DNA of 64,000 bases from Aliivibrio fischeri. Its GTDB lineage: Bacteria > Pseudomonadota > Gammaproteobacteria > Enterobacterales > Vibrionaceae. How positions within the stretch are numbered: the first letter of the stretch is position 1; every line of letters starts with the position of its first letter. The translations under genes were made by a program, and so were the position numbers. Positions 1 through 9,152 of this stretch are shown here, piece after piece. The notes under the pieces were generated by a model. The model did not search any database. It had not been told where the DNA came from and worked only from the letters and a program-made list of their open reading frames with translations. Location of the stretch: contig NZ_WOBR01000004.1 of the NCBI RefSeq assembly GCF_009727955.1, positions 265,916 through 329,915 of the forward strand, in the 5' to 3' direction.

Positions 1-129
1 ATAATAGCGATACCCTTACTTATTGTAAAGTATTCTTTTTGAAATATTTTCCGTTTGCTTTAAAAATATTCATTTTGATCGCAATTGCGACAATTTAGGA
101 TGGAAAAAGCAGTTGTTCGTATTTTATAG

Positions 130-165
130 GTAAAAAAAATCCCTTCACAATTAAGGAAGGGATTA
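130..165 (-). terminator. Rho-independent terminator of yejL-yejM
   Basis: A 9-bp perfect stem (138-146 paired with 156-164) is flanked on its left by an A-run, which reads as a U-tract on the minus strand. It lies about 30 bp past the yejM stop, so it ends the yejLM transcript. Confidence 0.8.
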
Positions 166-194
166 GAAATATCCTTGAGTTTTTAATTCACACC

Positions 195-2003
195 TTACTT
201 TTTAGGGTGATAAAAACGCTTCAATTCAGAGATGCCTTGCATTAATAAAGACAGCTTTGGTTTTTCATCTTTCAAGCGACGGTAGTTTTCATCGTAAACT
301 CGATAGTTACCAAAAGTATCAATAACAACAGTATTTGTTCCTGTTATTAACGCGATGTTTTTTCTGTCTCCGGCAAGTAACCAGTTTCGTTCTTCTGTTT
401 GATTAAATAGATTTATACCGCTGCTATAACTGTTTGCAGGTGTTGTTGTACCTAAAAACTCTTCCATTAGGGTAGGAGTTAGATCTAAATGACTTGATGT
501 TGTCGTTATTAGTTCTGGTTCTACATTTGGCCAATGAATAAGCATAGGAACACGTAGTTGATATTCACTAAAGTTGGTACTTGAACCCCAGCTGTTTGTC
601 TGCGTTTCATCAAATTCCATACCATGGTTAGATGTGATGATAACGATGGTTTTTTCCCAATCTGGAGATTGCTTTAACGTCGATAAAACTGTTTTAAGCT
701 GTTTGTCAGTTCTTTGTACCGCTTTACGATAATTTACTTCAAACAGGCTTTGGTTTACGTTTTCAGTAGAAATTGGTTCAGCATCATCATATTCAGACAC
801 AGATGTAAGTTCTAAGTAACTAAACCAAGGTTTTTCACTTGTTTGTTTACCGAACCACTCTTTCCATTGTGAAATCGCTTTTTTATCATTCATTTTTTCT
901 GTTGATTGAGCAATCTCACCTTTGGTAAAGATGATTTGTTTATACAGAGATGAATCAAAATCATCGCCGCTAAATAGACCAAATTGATAATTTCTAGCGT
1001 GTAACTCGGTTAAAATTGGAGATTCGATGTGTGAATTTCTAAAACTGTCTACGTAATTGCCAGGCAGACCATAGAATAACCCGAATAAACTCGTTGGATT
1101 ATTACTCGCACTATAGTGATTGTTATAGTTCAGGTTATTTTGTGCAAATCGAGTTAAATTTGGCGTGTCAGTATGATTAAGCGTATCTGCTCGAAGGCTA
1201 TCAATCATAATGATTTGCAAGTTGTAATCTTTTTGTTTTGTTTTAAATACAATAGGTTCAAGAGGGTAACGCATGGCTTCTGTTGCGCCACCAGTCCCTT
1301 CATTTTGAATTTGTTTTGCAAGTGCTTCGCGATCAATGAAGCCGTGCTTTTCTAAAAATGAACGAGCTGTCATAGGGTAAGAGAGCGGGAATGTAGCACG
1401 TTGAGCAGTTACTGGACCATAAGCTGATGCATCAGCCCATGTGTGAATTAAGTGACTACCAATAAAAGCGATGGCAAATGTGATCGCAAATGGACGACCA
1501 ACGTGCTTATGTGCAAGTCTACGTAACTTATTCCAAACCCATTCAGATAATGAGAGTTGCAGTAGGAATATTACAGGTACCACAATGAATAAGTACTGCC
1601 ATTGTGTATTTAAATTAGATTTATCATTGTTAAGCAACATATCCCACACAAGCGGCGTGATATGCAAATGAAGATTCTGATAAGCGTATGTGTCTAATAA
1701 GAGTAGAGTCATTCCTGCCGTTGCAATGATGACACTTAAAATACGCATAAGTCGTTGTGATGGCGTAATAAAGGTCAGCGGAAACAGAACAAGAATATAA
1801 AAACCAAAGATTAAGAAACCAAAATGACCTATCCAGTTTAATACAAGATAGGTTTGACCAAGAAAGGTCTCAGGCCATGGTGATTGCGCTATATAACGCG
1901 TACCAATAAGCATTGCTGCTATGATATTGAAAAAGCTAAACCAGTGACCCCAAGTAATTAACTTAGAAACTTTGTCGCCGTATGTATTCCCGCTATCAAC
2001 CAT
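195..2003 (-). CDS. yejM: YejM/PbgA/LapC family inner-membrane protein (LPS homeostasis)
   Basis: This 602-aa protein matches the YejM (PbgA, LapC) family over its full length. The N-terminal third (about residues 15-190) has five hydrophobic helices, starting with the family-typical KLITWGHWFSFFNI segment. The rest is a periplasmic arylsulfatase-like domain with motifs such as DSLRADT and TSNHGMEF. In enterobacteria YejM is essential, senses LPS, and controls LpxC turnover through LapB; the same role here is inference. It is the second gene of a two-gene unit with yejL, 19 bp downstream of it, and is followed by a terminator. The ATG used has no strong Shine-Dalgarno, but the N-terminus aligns with E. 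coli YejM. Confidence 0.93.
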   Translation of the reverse strand: MVDSGNTYGDKVSKLITWGHWFSFFNIIAAMLIGTRYIAQSPWPETFLGQTYLVLNWIGHFGFLIFGFYILVLFPLTFITPSQRLMRILSVIIATAGMTLLLLDTYAYQNLHLHITPLVWDMLLNNDKSNLNTQWQYLFIVVPVIFLLQLSLSEWVWNKLRRLAHKHVGRPFAITFAIAFIGSHLIHTWADASAYGPVTAQRATFPLSYPMTARSFLEKHGFIDREALAKQIQNEGTGGATEAMRYPLEPIVFKTKQKDYNLQIIMIDSLRADTLNHTDTPNLTRFAQNNLNYNNHYSASNNPTSLFGLFYGLPGNYVDSFRNSHIESPILTELHARNYQFGLFSGDDFDSSLYKQIIFTKGEIAQSTEKMNDKKAISQWKEWFGKQTSEKPWFSYLELTSVSEYDDAEPISTENVNQSLFEVNYRKAVQRTDKQLKTVLSTLKQSPDWEKTIVIITSNHGMEFDETQTNSWGSSTNFSEYQLRVPMLIHWPNVEPELITTTSSHLDLTPTLMEEFLGTTTPANSYSSGINLFNQTEERNWLLAGDRKNIALITGTNTVVIDTFGNYRVYDENYRRLKDEKPKLSLLMQGISELKRFYHPKK

Positions 2004-2022
2004 GGTCTGTGAATTCTCGCTC

Positions 2023-2250
2023 TTAGTGAGTTTTTGGTTTATCTAGTGAGCTAAGTAGTGCTTGAGCAAATTTTTCAGCGATGATTTGGCGCTGTTCTGC
2101 TGGCACTTCTTGGTTTAGAACGTTTGTTGCAATGTTACCAACTAGCATTAGAGATAAATCAGCTGGTGCACGATGTTTGTCTAATACATCGACCATCTCT
2201 GTTAACATTTGTTCAATTTGTTTGTTGCTGTATTTTGAAGTAATAGCCAT
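2023..2250 (-). CDS. yejL: YejL, UPF0352 family small protein
   Basis: This 75-aa soluble helical protein has the recognisable YejL/UPF0352 sequence (N-terminal [16 protein letters not shown], then [15 protein letters not shown]). Its function is unknown. It precedes yejM on the same strand and diverges from yejK, the arrangement found in enterobacteria and vibrios. Only 80 bp separate its start from the yejK start, so the two promoters must overlap or lie back to back. Confidence 0.93.
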
Positions 2251-2330
2251 AAGTCTTTTCAGTCAGTTAATGATAGTGAAAGCGGCTTATGATAACCTAC
2301 TATGTACGTCAACTAAAAACCTTTTCTATT

Positions 2331-3347
2331 ATGAGTTTAACCCTTTCAAACGTAATTTTACATAAATTAGTAAAAAATGAGCAAGATGAACTTGAAGTTT
2401 GTCTAAGAAATCAAACTCTTGAGAACGAAGAGTTCACAGAAGCTCTTGTTTCTGAGTTACATCGTGTATTTAATTCAAAAGCGGGTAAAGGCTTCGGTGT
2501 TTTCAAAACTGAAAGTGAGTTTGGTCATTGGTTATCATCTGTTCGTAAGAACGAAACGCCATTTTTAGAGTTTAGCAATAATTCAGCAGAGAAGTTAAAG
2601 TCTGAGCTGATTAAATATCCATTTGCGGAAGAAGGTATTTTAGTTATCGCTGAATACCAATCATTGGCTACAGAATACCTGTTTGTTGCAGTATTGCCTT
2701 CAAATGAAAGTATGAAAGTTACTGAGCAGCTAGATATTAGTGCGACTGATTACCTTGATATTGCAAAAATGGACATTGCAGCACGTATCGACTTATCTAC
2801 TTGGGAAACAGATTCAGATTCAAATCGTTACCTGACTTTCATTAAAGGTCGTGTTGGTCGTAAAGTTTCTGATTTCTTCTTAGATTTTTTACAAGCTGAT
2901 GTTGGTATGGATACTAAGGTTCAAAACCAAGTATTAATGCAAGCGGTTGAAGATTTTTGTGCTGATGAACGTTTAGATAAAGAAGAAAAACAACAATATC
3001 GTAAACAAGTTTATGATTACTGTAATGGTCAACTGCAAGCGGGTGAAGAATTAACAGTTAAAGAATTGGCAAGTGAATTACCAACGTCTGAATCTGGTTC
3101 TAATTTTTATCAATTTGCAGAAGAGCAAGGCTATGAGTTAGAAGAGTCTTTTCCTGTTGATCGTACAGCATTACGTAAATTAACTAAATTTGTTGGTGCT
3201 GGTGGTGGTTTATCATTAAATTTTGATGCAATGCTGCTTGGTGAGCGTGTTTTTTATGATCCAGAAACAGATACGTTAACGATCAAGGGCACACCACCAA
3301 ACCTTAAAGATCAATTAACGCGTCGATTAGGTTCTTCTGAATCATAA
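2331..3347 (+). CDS. yejK: Nucleoid-associated protein YejK (NdpA)
   Basis: This 338-aa protein belongs to the YejK/NdpA family of nucleoid-associated proteins, which bind double-stranded DNA and interact with topoisomerase IV in E. coli. The start is set at the ATG at 2331 (MSLTLSNVILHKL), because family members begin there. An in-frame ATG at 2289 would add 14 residues unlike the family. Typical blocks include FLDFLQADVGMDTK and the C-terminal NFDAMLLGERVFYDPETDTL. It diverges from yejL. A long imperfect hairpin with a T-tract follows. Confidence 0.92.
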   Translation: MSLTLSNVILHKLVKNEQDELEVCLRNQTLENEEFTEALVSELHRVFNSKAGKGFGVFKTESEFGHWLSSVRKNETPFLEFSNNSAEKLKSELIKYPFAEEGILVIAEYQSLATEYLFVAVLPSNESMKVTEQLDISATDYLDIAKMDIAARIDLSTWETDSDSNRYLTFIKGRVGRKVSDFFLDFLQADVGMDTKVQNQVLMQAVEDFCADERLDKEEKQQYRKQVYDYCNGQLQAGEELTVKELASELPTSESGSNFYQFAEEQGYELEESFPVDRTALRKLTKFVGAGGGLSLNFDAMLLGERVFYDPETDTLTIKGTPPNLKDQLTRRLGSSES

Positions 3348-3365
3348 TTATTGTTTATATGATCA

Positions 3366-3430
3366 AAAGTAAGCTGTCTATTTGAGTACGTTTTGACAAC
3401 TCTTCTCAAATATTTGATAGCTTGCTTTTT
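3366..3430 (+). terminator. Long imperfect hairpin terminator after yejK
   Basis: An approximately 20-bp imperfect stem pairs AAGTAAGCTGTC...TATTTGAG with CTCAAATATTTGATAGCTTGCTT (one small bulge) and ends in TTTTT. It sits 20 bp past the yejK stop. A possible TTGATA (3414) / TGATAC (3437) promoter with 17-bp spacing overlaps its 3' arm and could serve the next gene. Confidence 0.6.
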
Positions 3431-3487
3431 ACAAAATGATACCCTATCTATTCTTTAATTATCATTTTTGGTTAGGTAGGGTTGTTC

Positions 3488-4678
3488 ATGAAACACACCT
3501 CTAAATTCTTTTCTATTATTATCTCTCTTTTGATGCTTAATGGCTGTTCTCTTCTTGAAGTTAAGTTAGAGTCTCAATCCGTGCCATTAACAACAGCAGA
3601 GTTAAACACACGTATTTTAACTCGTGAATACAGTAAGCATTTCTTTAGTGAAGTAGAATCTGCTGCAGATGAAATCGCATCAACTTACCCTAAAGACGAC
3701 ACCTTACATCAGTCTTATGTTTTATTATGGAAGATTCATGCAGAAGAGGGGCTTCAACGTGCGGCTTATCAGGTCTCCCCAAAAGTTGCTCTAATTGATA
3801 CTTGGGTATTTGCTGCACAAATGGAGCAGTTTTTCTCTCCTGAAGGTAAAGGTGCAGAGCTTTTTGATAGCGATATTGATTATAAAACCAGTCAGGCTTT
3901 ATACGTCGATATTGAAAATATGGCAGAAAAACTATTATCTGGCTCAGAATTTAAATCAGGGAAAGAGTTTGTTACTCAATTTGTAAAAGATCATGCATTT
4001 GATAGTTTAATGATGCGTAGAACACCTGCATTAAAGGCTTGGTTAGCTCATCAAAATATTGATGAAACAGAAGCAGTAGCGACACTAGGTACTATGCCTG
4101 AAGCTCTAGGAGATGTTTCTGATCGTCTTGGTTTAGTTTCTGAACAAACGCCAAAAATTATGACGTGGAAAGCTGAATTGATTGCCATGAATAGTACTAT
4201 TAATGGTAATGACGTGAACAAAACACTAGAGAGCTTACGAAATACATCGCAATCGTTCCAAGATTTTGTGAAAAACAACCCAGAATATATGCAAAACCTT
4301 GCCGAGCAGATGAGCATTCAGTTGCAGCCATTGCTTGATGATTTGGATATGAAAACCGATGATAAACTGAATCAATTAAGTGCAGAGCGTATTGCTTTAG
4401 AAGCTATGGTCGCTCGTGAACGTAAAGAATTGGTTGATATGGTTGAAAGAGAGCGTAAGGCGATTGCTATCATTGTAACTCAAGAGCGTGAGAAGTTTAC
4501 TCAGGATTTAGATCAAGTATCCCAAGATGTTTTAACTCTTGCTATGGATAAAGTGATCGATTTAATTAAGAGTACAATCATTTACTTCATTTTGTTTATC
4601 TTAGCTATTTTCTTTGCTCCTTTGGGTTTAGGCTATTTCTTAGGAAAAAGAGCGGCAGTTAAGAAAACCGCAGTGTAA
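3488..4678 (+). CDS. Lipoprotein with coiled coil and C-terminal membrane helix, unknown function
   Basis: I do not recognise a named function. This 396-aa protein starts with a lipoprotein signal (hydrophobic residues 7-17, lipobox-like LNGC with Cys20). Ser follows the Cys, which by the Lol +2 rule would send the lipid anchor to the outer membrane. Residues about 30-270 are helical and soluble. Residues about 285-355 are charged heptad-like repeats (for example ERKELVDMVERERKAI) that predict a long coiled coil. Residues about 363-386 form a hydrophobic helix ending in a basic KRAAVKK tail. The ATG at 3488 is preferred over the TTG two codons upstream because TAGGTAGGG lies at the right distance. 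It is flanked by terminators and so is probably monocistronic. Confidence 0.75.
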   Translation: MKHTSKFFSIIISLLMLNGCSLLEVKLESQSVPLTTAELNTRILTREYSKHFFSEVESAADEIASTYPKDDTLHQSYVLLWKIHAEEGLQRAAYQVSPKVALIDTWVFAAQMEQFFSPEGKGAELFDSDIDYKTSQALYVDIENMAEKLLSGSEFKSGKEFVTQFVKDHAFDSLMMRRTPALKAWLAHQNIDETEAVATLGTMPEALGDVSDRLGLVSEQTPKIMTWKAELIAMNSTINGNDVNKTLESLRNTSQSFQDFVKNNPEYMQNLAEQMSIQLQPLLDDLDMKTDDKLNQLSAERIALEAMVARERKELVDMVERERKAIAIIVTQEREKFTQDLDQVSQDVLTLAMDKVIDLIKSTIIYFILFILAIFFAPLGLGYFLGKRAAVKKTAV

Positions 4679-4711
4679 TAAACATAACCCGAATAATTAA
4701 GCGTTAGATAC

Positions 4712-4746
4712 AAAAAATGCCAGTGATCATCACTGGCATTTTTATT
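4712..4746. terminator. Bidirectional terminator between the lipoprotein gene and nhaC
   Basis: A perfect stem, AAATGCCAGTGAT paired with ATCACTGGCATTT, has an A-run on the left and a T-run on the right. It can stop transcription from both converging genes. Confidence 0.85.
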
Positions 4747-4764
4747 TAATGAGTAATCTAAGAA

Positions 4765-6201
4765 TTATGCTGTTTTTGTTTCTACAGCGATAGCTTCATC
4801 AGTTTCTTCTACTGTTACTGTTGGTTCGCATTTATCAACAAACCAACCGAAGTACGAAGTTACAATCGTTACGATAATACATACGAAGCTTAACCACATG
4901 AATGGAGCATAAGACAGTGTAGCGACGCCTAAGATACTTGCCATGTAGATACCATTATCACTCCAAGGAACCATACCTGAAGTTAACGTACCACCAAACT
5001 CAGCATTACGAGATAGGTTCTTACGTTTGTAACCTAAACGGTCGTAGTTTTTCGCACAAATTTTTGGTGTAAGGATAAGCGATACATACATCGCTGAACC
5101 GAAGATGTTACCAAAGAAAGCAGTAGCAATCGTACTCGTTGCAAGAGAACCTGGACCTTGAACTCGTTTTTCAAATAGTTTCGCAACGGTTTCAAGAACA
5201 CCTACTTTATCTAATAGACCACCAAAACCTAGACCAAATACGATAACGGCAACTGATCCAAGCATTGAAGACATACCACCACGATTTAGGATCGCATCAA
5301 TAAACTCAACACCAGATGAAATTGAGAAAGGTGCCCATGCTGTATTAAATGCTGTCAAGAAATCGATATCTTGTACCATTACTGCCCAAACGATACCTAG
5401 AAGAGAGCCAAAGCTGATCACTGGGAAAGAAGGCATTCTCATCGCCAATAGGCCAAGAACAATAACAACAGGTACAAATGAGAATGGAGAGATAACAAAT
5501 TGCTCTTCCATTGCTAAGATAACAGAATCAACTTGGCTCATGTCTACGTTACCAGCAAAGTGGAAACCGAATGCAGTAAACATAATACCAGTGATGATGT
5601 AGCTGATAAGAGCAACAGGCAGCATGCCTTTAATATGCTCCATAACTTCAACGTTAGACATTGAAGAAGCAAGGATTACAGAATCTGAAAGAGGTGACAT
5701 TTTGTCGCCAAAATAACAGCCTGAAAGGATTGCACCTGCAGTAATTGGTGCTGGAACACCAAGACCTTGACCGATCCCCATCATTGCGATACCCGCTGTA
5801 CCTGCTGCGCCCCAAGACGTACCCGTAGCAAGAGCGGTTAATGAACAGATGATCATTGTTGCAAGAAGGAAGATAGAAGGGTGAATTGCTTTCAAACCAT
5901 AGTAAATAATGGTTGGAACAATACCGCCAGATATCCAAGTACCCACTAACGCGCCAACAGCCAAGAGAATTAATACCGCTCCTAGTCCATTGGAGATGCC
6001 ATTTAGAGCTGCTTTTTCTAAAGATTTGTAGTCATGGCCTAATTTGATACCTAATGTCATGATAATGAACCAGCCAATGTAAAGAGCTAGTTGGATAGGT
6101 AGATCAAGTTGTGCCGTGAACGAAAAGGCAAGAAGTAGAAATAGCCCTAAAGATATAATCACCTGCGTAATCGAAGGTAACTTTGTTGTTGCTTGCTTCA
6201 T
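4765..6201 (-). CDS. nhaC: NhaC-family Na+/H+ antiporter
   Basis: This 478-aa integral membrane protein has about 11-12 hydrophobic segments and the NhaC-family signatures GTSWGAAGTAG and GCYFGDKMSPLSDS. NhaC proteins exchange Na+ for H+, and some relatives exchange substrates such as malate and lactate, so the exact cargo is uncertain. The start is the ATG at 6201 (MKQATTKLPS), because AAGAGG lies 8 bp upstream; the longer frame to 6240 lacks such a site. It stands alone, facing the lipoprotein gene, with a shared terminator. A second, more distant NhaC-family transporter lies at 25698. Confidence 0.85.
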   Translation of the reverse strand: MKQATTKLPSITQVIISLGLFLLLAFSFTAQLDLPIQLALYIGWFIIMTLGIKLGHDYKSLEKAALNGISNGLGAVLILLAVGALVGTWISGGIVPTIIYYGLKAIHPSIFLLATMIICSLTALATGTSWGAAGTAGIAMMGIGQGLGVPAPITAGAILSGCYFGDKMSPLSDSVILASSMSNVEVMEHIKGMLPVALISYIITGIMFTAFGFHFAGNVDMSQVDSVILAMEEQFVISPFSFVPVVIVLGLLAMRMPSFPVISFGSLLGIVWAVMVQDIDFLTAFNTAWAPFSISSGVEFIDAILNRGGMSSMLGSVAVIVFGLGFGGLLDKVGVLETVAKLFEKRVQGPGSLATSTIATAFFGNIFGSAMYVSLILTPKICAKNYDRLGYKRKNLSRNAEFGGTLTSGMVPWSDNGIYMASILGVATLSYAPFMWLSFVCIIVTIVTSYFGWFVDKCEPTVTVEETDEAIAVETKTA

Positions 6202-6825
6202 GTATAAAGCCTCTTTTTTGTATGTATGAATAAAATTCACACGATAAGGGATTGTGTTTTCTAAACGAGGTGCACTTTACCTTATGATCAACAATAGATC
6301 GATTAACTCTAGTTGATTTGTGATTTTTATCTCTACTCTTGTTAATTCAATAATAAAAGCGTAATTATCATGTTAATAAATGGTTTTTATTTATGGTGTC
6401 GTTGATTTTAATCCTAGGTTAATGTGTTTATTTTGTATTAAAAAATGGCGTAAAAAGTAACTTAACCTTAAATTTTGTCTGTGATTACTAGTTTAAACGT
6501 TTGCTTTTTTTGTATCTGGCAAGATTTTGTGAAATGTAACTAGGTGTAAGATATGTAAAGTGTTCACTTTTAAAGGGTTTTAATGTTTATTAGTGTAAAG
6601 CTCATAAAAGTTATATTTATGTTGTTTTAAATTTTCGTTTAATAAAAAGATAAATATTTTATTGGTGAATAAATGCACTTTGTTCTTTTTAGGTATTCGT
6701 TAATTTGTAAGGAAAAAAGACGAGATTAATTTTACGCCATACAAAAATAGTTCTTGAGATTTTATTCTGTTCATCATATAGATGGAGGAAGCATATTTAT
6801 TTTTTAAGATTACAGGGAGAGTAAA
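6202..6825. other. Long AT-rich intergenic region between nhaC and asd
   Basis: These 620 bp hold the divergent control regions of nhaC and asd. I see no credible ORF, tRNA or known riboswitch. An inverted repeat, ATCAAC (6287-6292) with GTTGAT (6312-6317), lies on the nhaC side and could be an operator. Several TGTGA-like half-sites occur, but no full CRP site. The asd side is very AT-rich, and nothing in it can be named with confidence. Confidence 0.5.
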
Positions 6826-7941
6826 ATGAGAGTAGGTTTAGTTGGTTGGCGCGGTATGGTTGGTTCTGTATTGATGCAACGTATGGTTGAAGAACGCGAT
6901 TTCGATCATATCGAACCTGTATTTTACACCACATCGCAAGTTGGAATTCCAGCTCCAAACCTTGGTAAAGATGCAGGGTTATTACAAGATGCGTTTGATA
7001 TTCAATCACTATCAAAATTAGATGCCATCATTACGTGTCAGGGTGGTAGCTATACTGAAAAAGTGTACCCAGCACTTAGACAAGCGGGTTGGAAAGGTTA
7101 CTGGATTGATGCTGCATCAACATTACGTATGAAAGATGATGCTATTATTACTCTTGATCCTGTTAACTTTGATCAAATTCAACAAGGTATTCATGCAGGA
7201 ACAAATACCTACGTAGGTGGTAACTGTACTGTTAGTTTAATGCTTATGGGGTTAGGTGGCTTGTATAAAGCTGGCCTAGTTGAATGGATGAGTGCAATGA
7301 CGTATCAAGCGGCTTCTGGTGCTGGTGCGAAAAACATGCGTGAATTGATCTCACAAATGGGCGTGATTAACGATTGTGTGACTTCTGAGTTGGCAAATCC
7401 TGCGAGTTCAATTTTAGATATTGATAGAAAAGTAGCAGAAACCATTCGTTCTGGTTCTTTCCCTACCTCTGAATTTGGTGCTCCATTAGCAGGCTCGTTG
7501 ATCCCATGGATTGATGTAAAGCGTGAAAATGGCCAAAGTAAAGAAGAATGGAAAGCAACAGTAGAAACGAACAAGATTCTAGGGCTTGAAAATGCGCCAG
7601 TGCCAATTGATGGAACGTGTGTACGTATTGGTGCAATGCGTTGTCACTCTCAAGCATTGACGATTAAACTAAAACAAGATGTTCCAATGGATGAGATTGA
7701 AGAGATCATCGCAACGCATAACGATTGGGTTAAAGTAATCCCTAATGAACGTGATATTACGGCACAAGAATTAACACCTGCAAAAGTAACAGGGACGTTA
7801 TCTGTTCCTGTTGGCCGTTTACGTAAAATGTCGATGGGTAATGAGTTCTTAAATGCCTTTACCGTTGGTGATCAGTTGCTATGGGGTGCAGCAGAGCCAC
7901 TTCGTCGTACATTACGTATTATTTTGAACGAAAAAAGATAA
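6826..7941 (+). CDS. asd: Aspartate-semialdehyde dehydrogenase
   Basis: This 371-aa enzyme reduces beta-aspartyl phosphate to aspartate semialdehyde with NADPH, the branch point to lysine/diaminopimelate, threonine and methionine. The N-terminal Rossmann motif is [11 protein letters not shown]. The catalytic cysteine is Cys134 in GGNCTVSLM, and the substrate-binding stretch [11 protein letters not shown] follows. The sequence is of the gamma-proteobacterial type, close to E. coli Asd. A good ribosome-binding site (GGGAGAG) precedes the ATG. It is probably monocistronic: a long leader region lies upstream and a bidirectional terminator follows. Vibrios often carry a second asd, so this copy may not be the only one. 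Confidence 0.95.
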   Translation: MRVGLVGWRGMVGSVLMQRMVEERDFDHIEPVFYTTSQVGIPAPNLGKDAGLLQDAFDIQSLSKLDAIITCQGGSYTEKVYPALRQAGWKGYWIDAASTLRMKDDAIITLDPVNFDQIQQGIHAGTNTYVGGNCTVSLMLMGLGGLYKAGLVEWMSAMTYQAASGAGAKNMRELISQMGVINDCVTSELANPASSILDIDRKVAETIRSGSFPTSEFGAPLAGSLIPWIDVKRENGQSKEEWKATVETNKILGLENAPVPIDGTCVRIGAMRCHSQALTIKLKQDVPMDEIEEIIATHNDWVKVIPNERDITAQELTPAKVTGTLSVPVGRLRKMSMGNEFLNAFTVGDQLLWGAAEPLRRTLRIILNEKR

Positions 7942-7965
7942 GCTGTTAATACTTATTGATTGGAA

Positions 7966-8006
7966 TTAAAAAAGGCTTCCTATGAGAATATCAGGGAAGC
8001 CTTTTT
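7966..8006. terminator. Bidirectional terminator between asd and ansA
   Basis: An 11-bp perfect stem, AAAAGGCTTCC (7970-7980) with GGAAGCCTTTT (7995-8005), has a 14-nt loop. An A-run on the left and a T-run on the right serve both converging genes. Confidence 0.85.
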
Positions 8007-8046
8007 CCTACGAAATTATCTGAACAATTACTTATTCGGATTGATA

Positions 8047-9060
8047 TTAATGCGTTAATTCACCACATAAATTCTGCTGCATCATCGTACGCATGGTTTC
8101 ATATGGTAATTCTTTGCTTAAAATATAATGAAGCTTAGCTAGAGCCGCTTCTGGCGTCATATCATACCCACTAATTACACCAGCTTCAGCTAGAGCACAA
8201 CCTGTCGCATATCCACCCATGTTTACTTTTCCAGATAAACATTGAGTTAAGTTAACCACTACAACACCACGTTCCGATGCTTCTTTTAATTGAGCAAGAA
8301 GCTCTGGATTTTGCGGAGCATTACCAACACCAAAGGTCAGTAAGATCATCGCATTCACTGGTTGGCGCAGTGTGTTTTTGATCACTTCTGCTGAGATCCC
8401 AGGGTACATTGTCACTACACCGATTGGTTGTGGTGTGATGTTATTTACCGTGAACTCACCTTCAGGTTGTTTGTTGATCTCTGCACCATTAATTTGGATA
8501 TTAATACCAGCCTCTAATAGAGGTGGTAAATTTGGTGAAGAAAACGCATCAAAACCATCCGCATGGGATTTCGTACTACGGTTACCGCGGATCAACTTGT
8601 TATTAAAGAATAACGTTACTTCGTTGATAGGGTAGTTTGCTGCAATATGTAATGCATTTAATAAGTTGCTTTGGCCATCAGAGCGAAGTTCTGCAAGAGG
8701 AATTTGTGAACCCGTTACAATAACTGGTTTACCAAGGTTCTCTAGCATGAAAGAAAGAGCTGATGCTGTATAGGCCATGGTATCCGTACCATGAAGAATT
8801 ACAAATCCGTCGTATTTGTCGTAATTTGCACGAATATCGTCAGCAATACGCTGCCAATCTTCAGGCGTCATGTCTGAAGAGTCAATCAAAGGCTCGTATT
8901 CGTGAATGGTGAAAATTGGCATTTCTGCACGGTGAAACTCTGGCATTTGTTTTAGTTGATGTTGCATGAATCCAGCAGCTGGAACATAACCATGGTCATC
9001 AGACTTAATCATGCCGATTGTGCCGCCTGTATAGGCGATGTAAATGTGTTTTCTTTCCAT
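8047..9060 (-). CDS. ansA: Cytoplasmic L-asparaginase I
   Basis: This 337-aa enzyme hydrolyses L-asparagine to aspartate and ammonia. It has the two asparaginase threonine motifs, YTGGTIGMI near the N-terminus and HGTDTMAYTA around residue 90. There is no signal peptide, which points to the low-affinity cytoplasmic type I (AnsA) rather than the periplasmic type II. It faces asd across a shared terminator and lies downstream of sppA on the same strand, separated from it by the sppA terminator. In E. coli and vibrios the sppA-ansA order is common. Confidence 0.95.
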   Translation of the reverse strand: MERKHIYIAYTGGTIGMIKSDDHGYVPAAGFMQHQLKQMPEFHRAEMPIFTIHEYEPLIDSSDMTPEDWQRIADDIRANYDKYDGFVILHGTDTMAYTASALSFMLENLGKPVIVTGSQIPLAELRSDGQSNLLNALHIAANYPINEVTLFFNNKLIRGNRSTKSHADGFDAFSSPNLPPLLEAGINIQINGAEINKQPEGEFTVNNITPQPIGVVTMYPGISAEVIKNTLRQPVNAMILLTFGVGNAPQNPELLAQLKEASERGVVVVNLTQCLSGKVNMGGYATGCALAEAGVISGYDMTPEAALAKLHYILSKELPYETMRTMMQQNLCGELTH

Positions 9061-9119
9061 AATAACAACGGTACAGAGTTATGGGAGGTGGGGGGATTAT
9101 ACTGTGCATTTGGCATAAA

Positions 9120-9143
9120 GAAAGCCCGACATGTGTCGGGCTC
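9120..9143 (-). terminator. Terminator of sppA
   Basis: A 9-bp perfect stem, AGCCCGACA (9123-9131) with TGTCGGGCT (9134-9142), begins 10 bp past the sppA stop. On the minus strand it is followed by a short U-rich stretch (TTTCTTTA). Some read-through into ansA is possible. Confidence 0.65.
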
Positions 9144-9152
9144 GTCATGCTT

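Noticed and set aside
2289-2330. Longer start for yejK
   Set aside because: The extra 14 residues are not found in YejK proteins and overlap the yejL promoter side.
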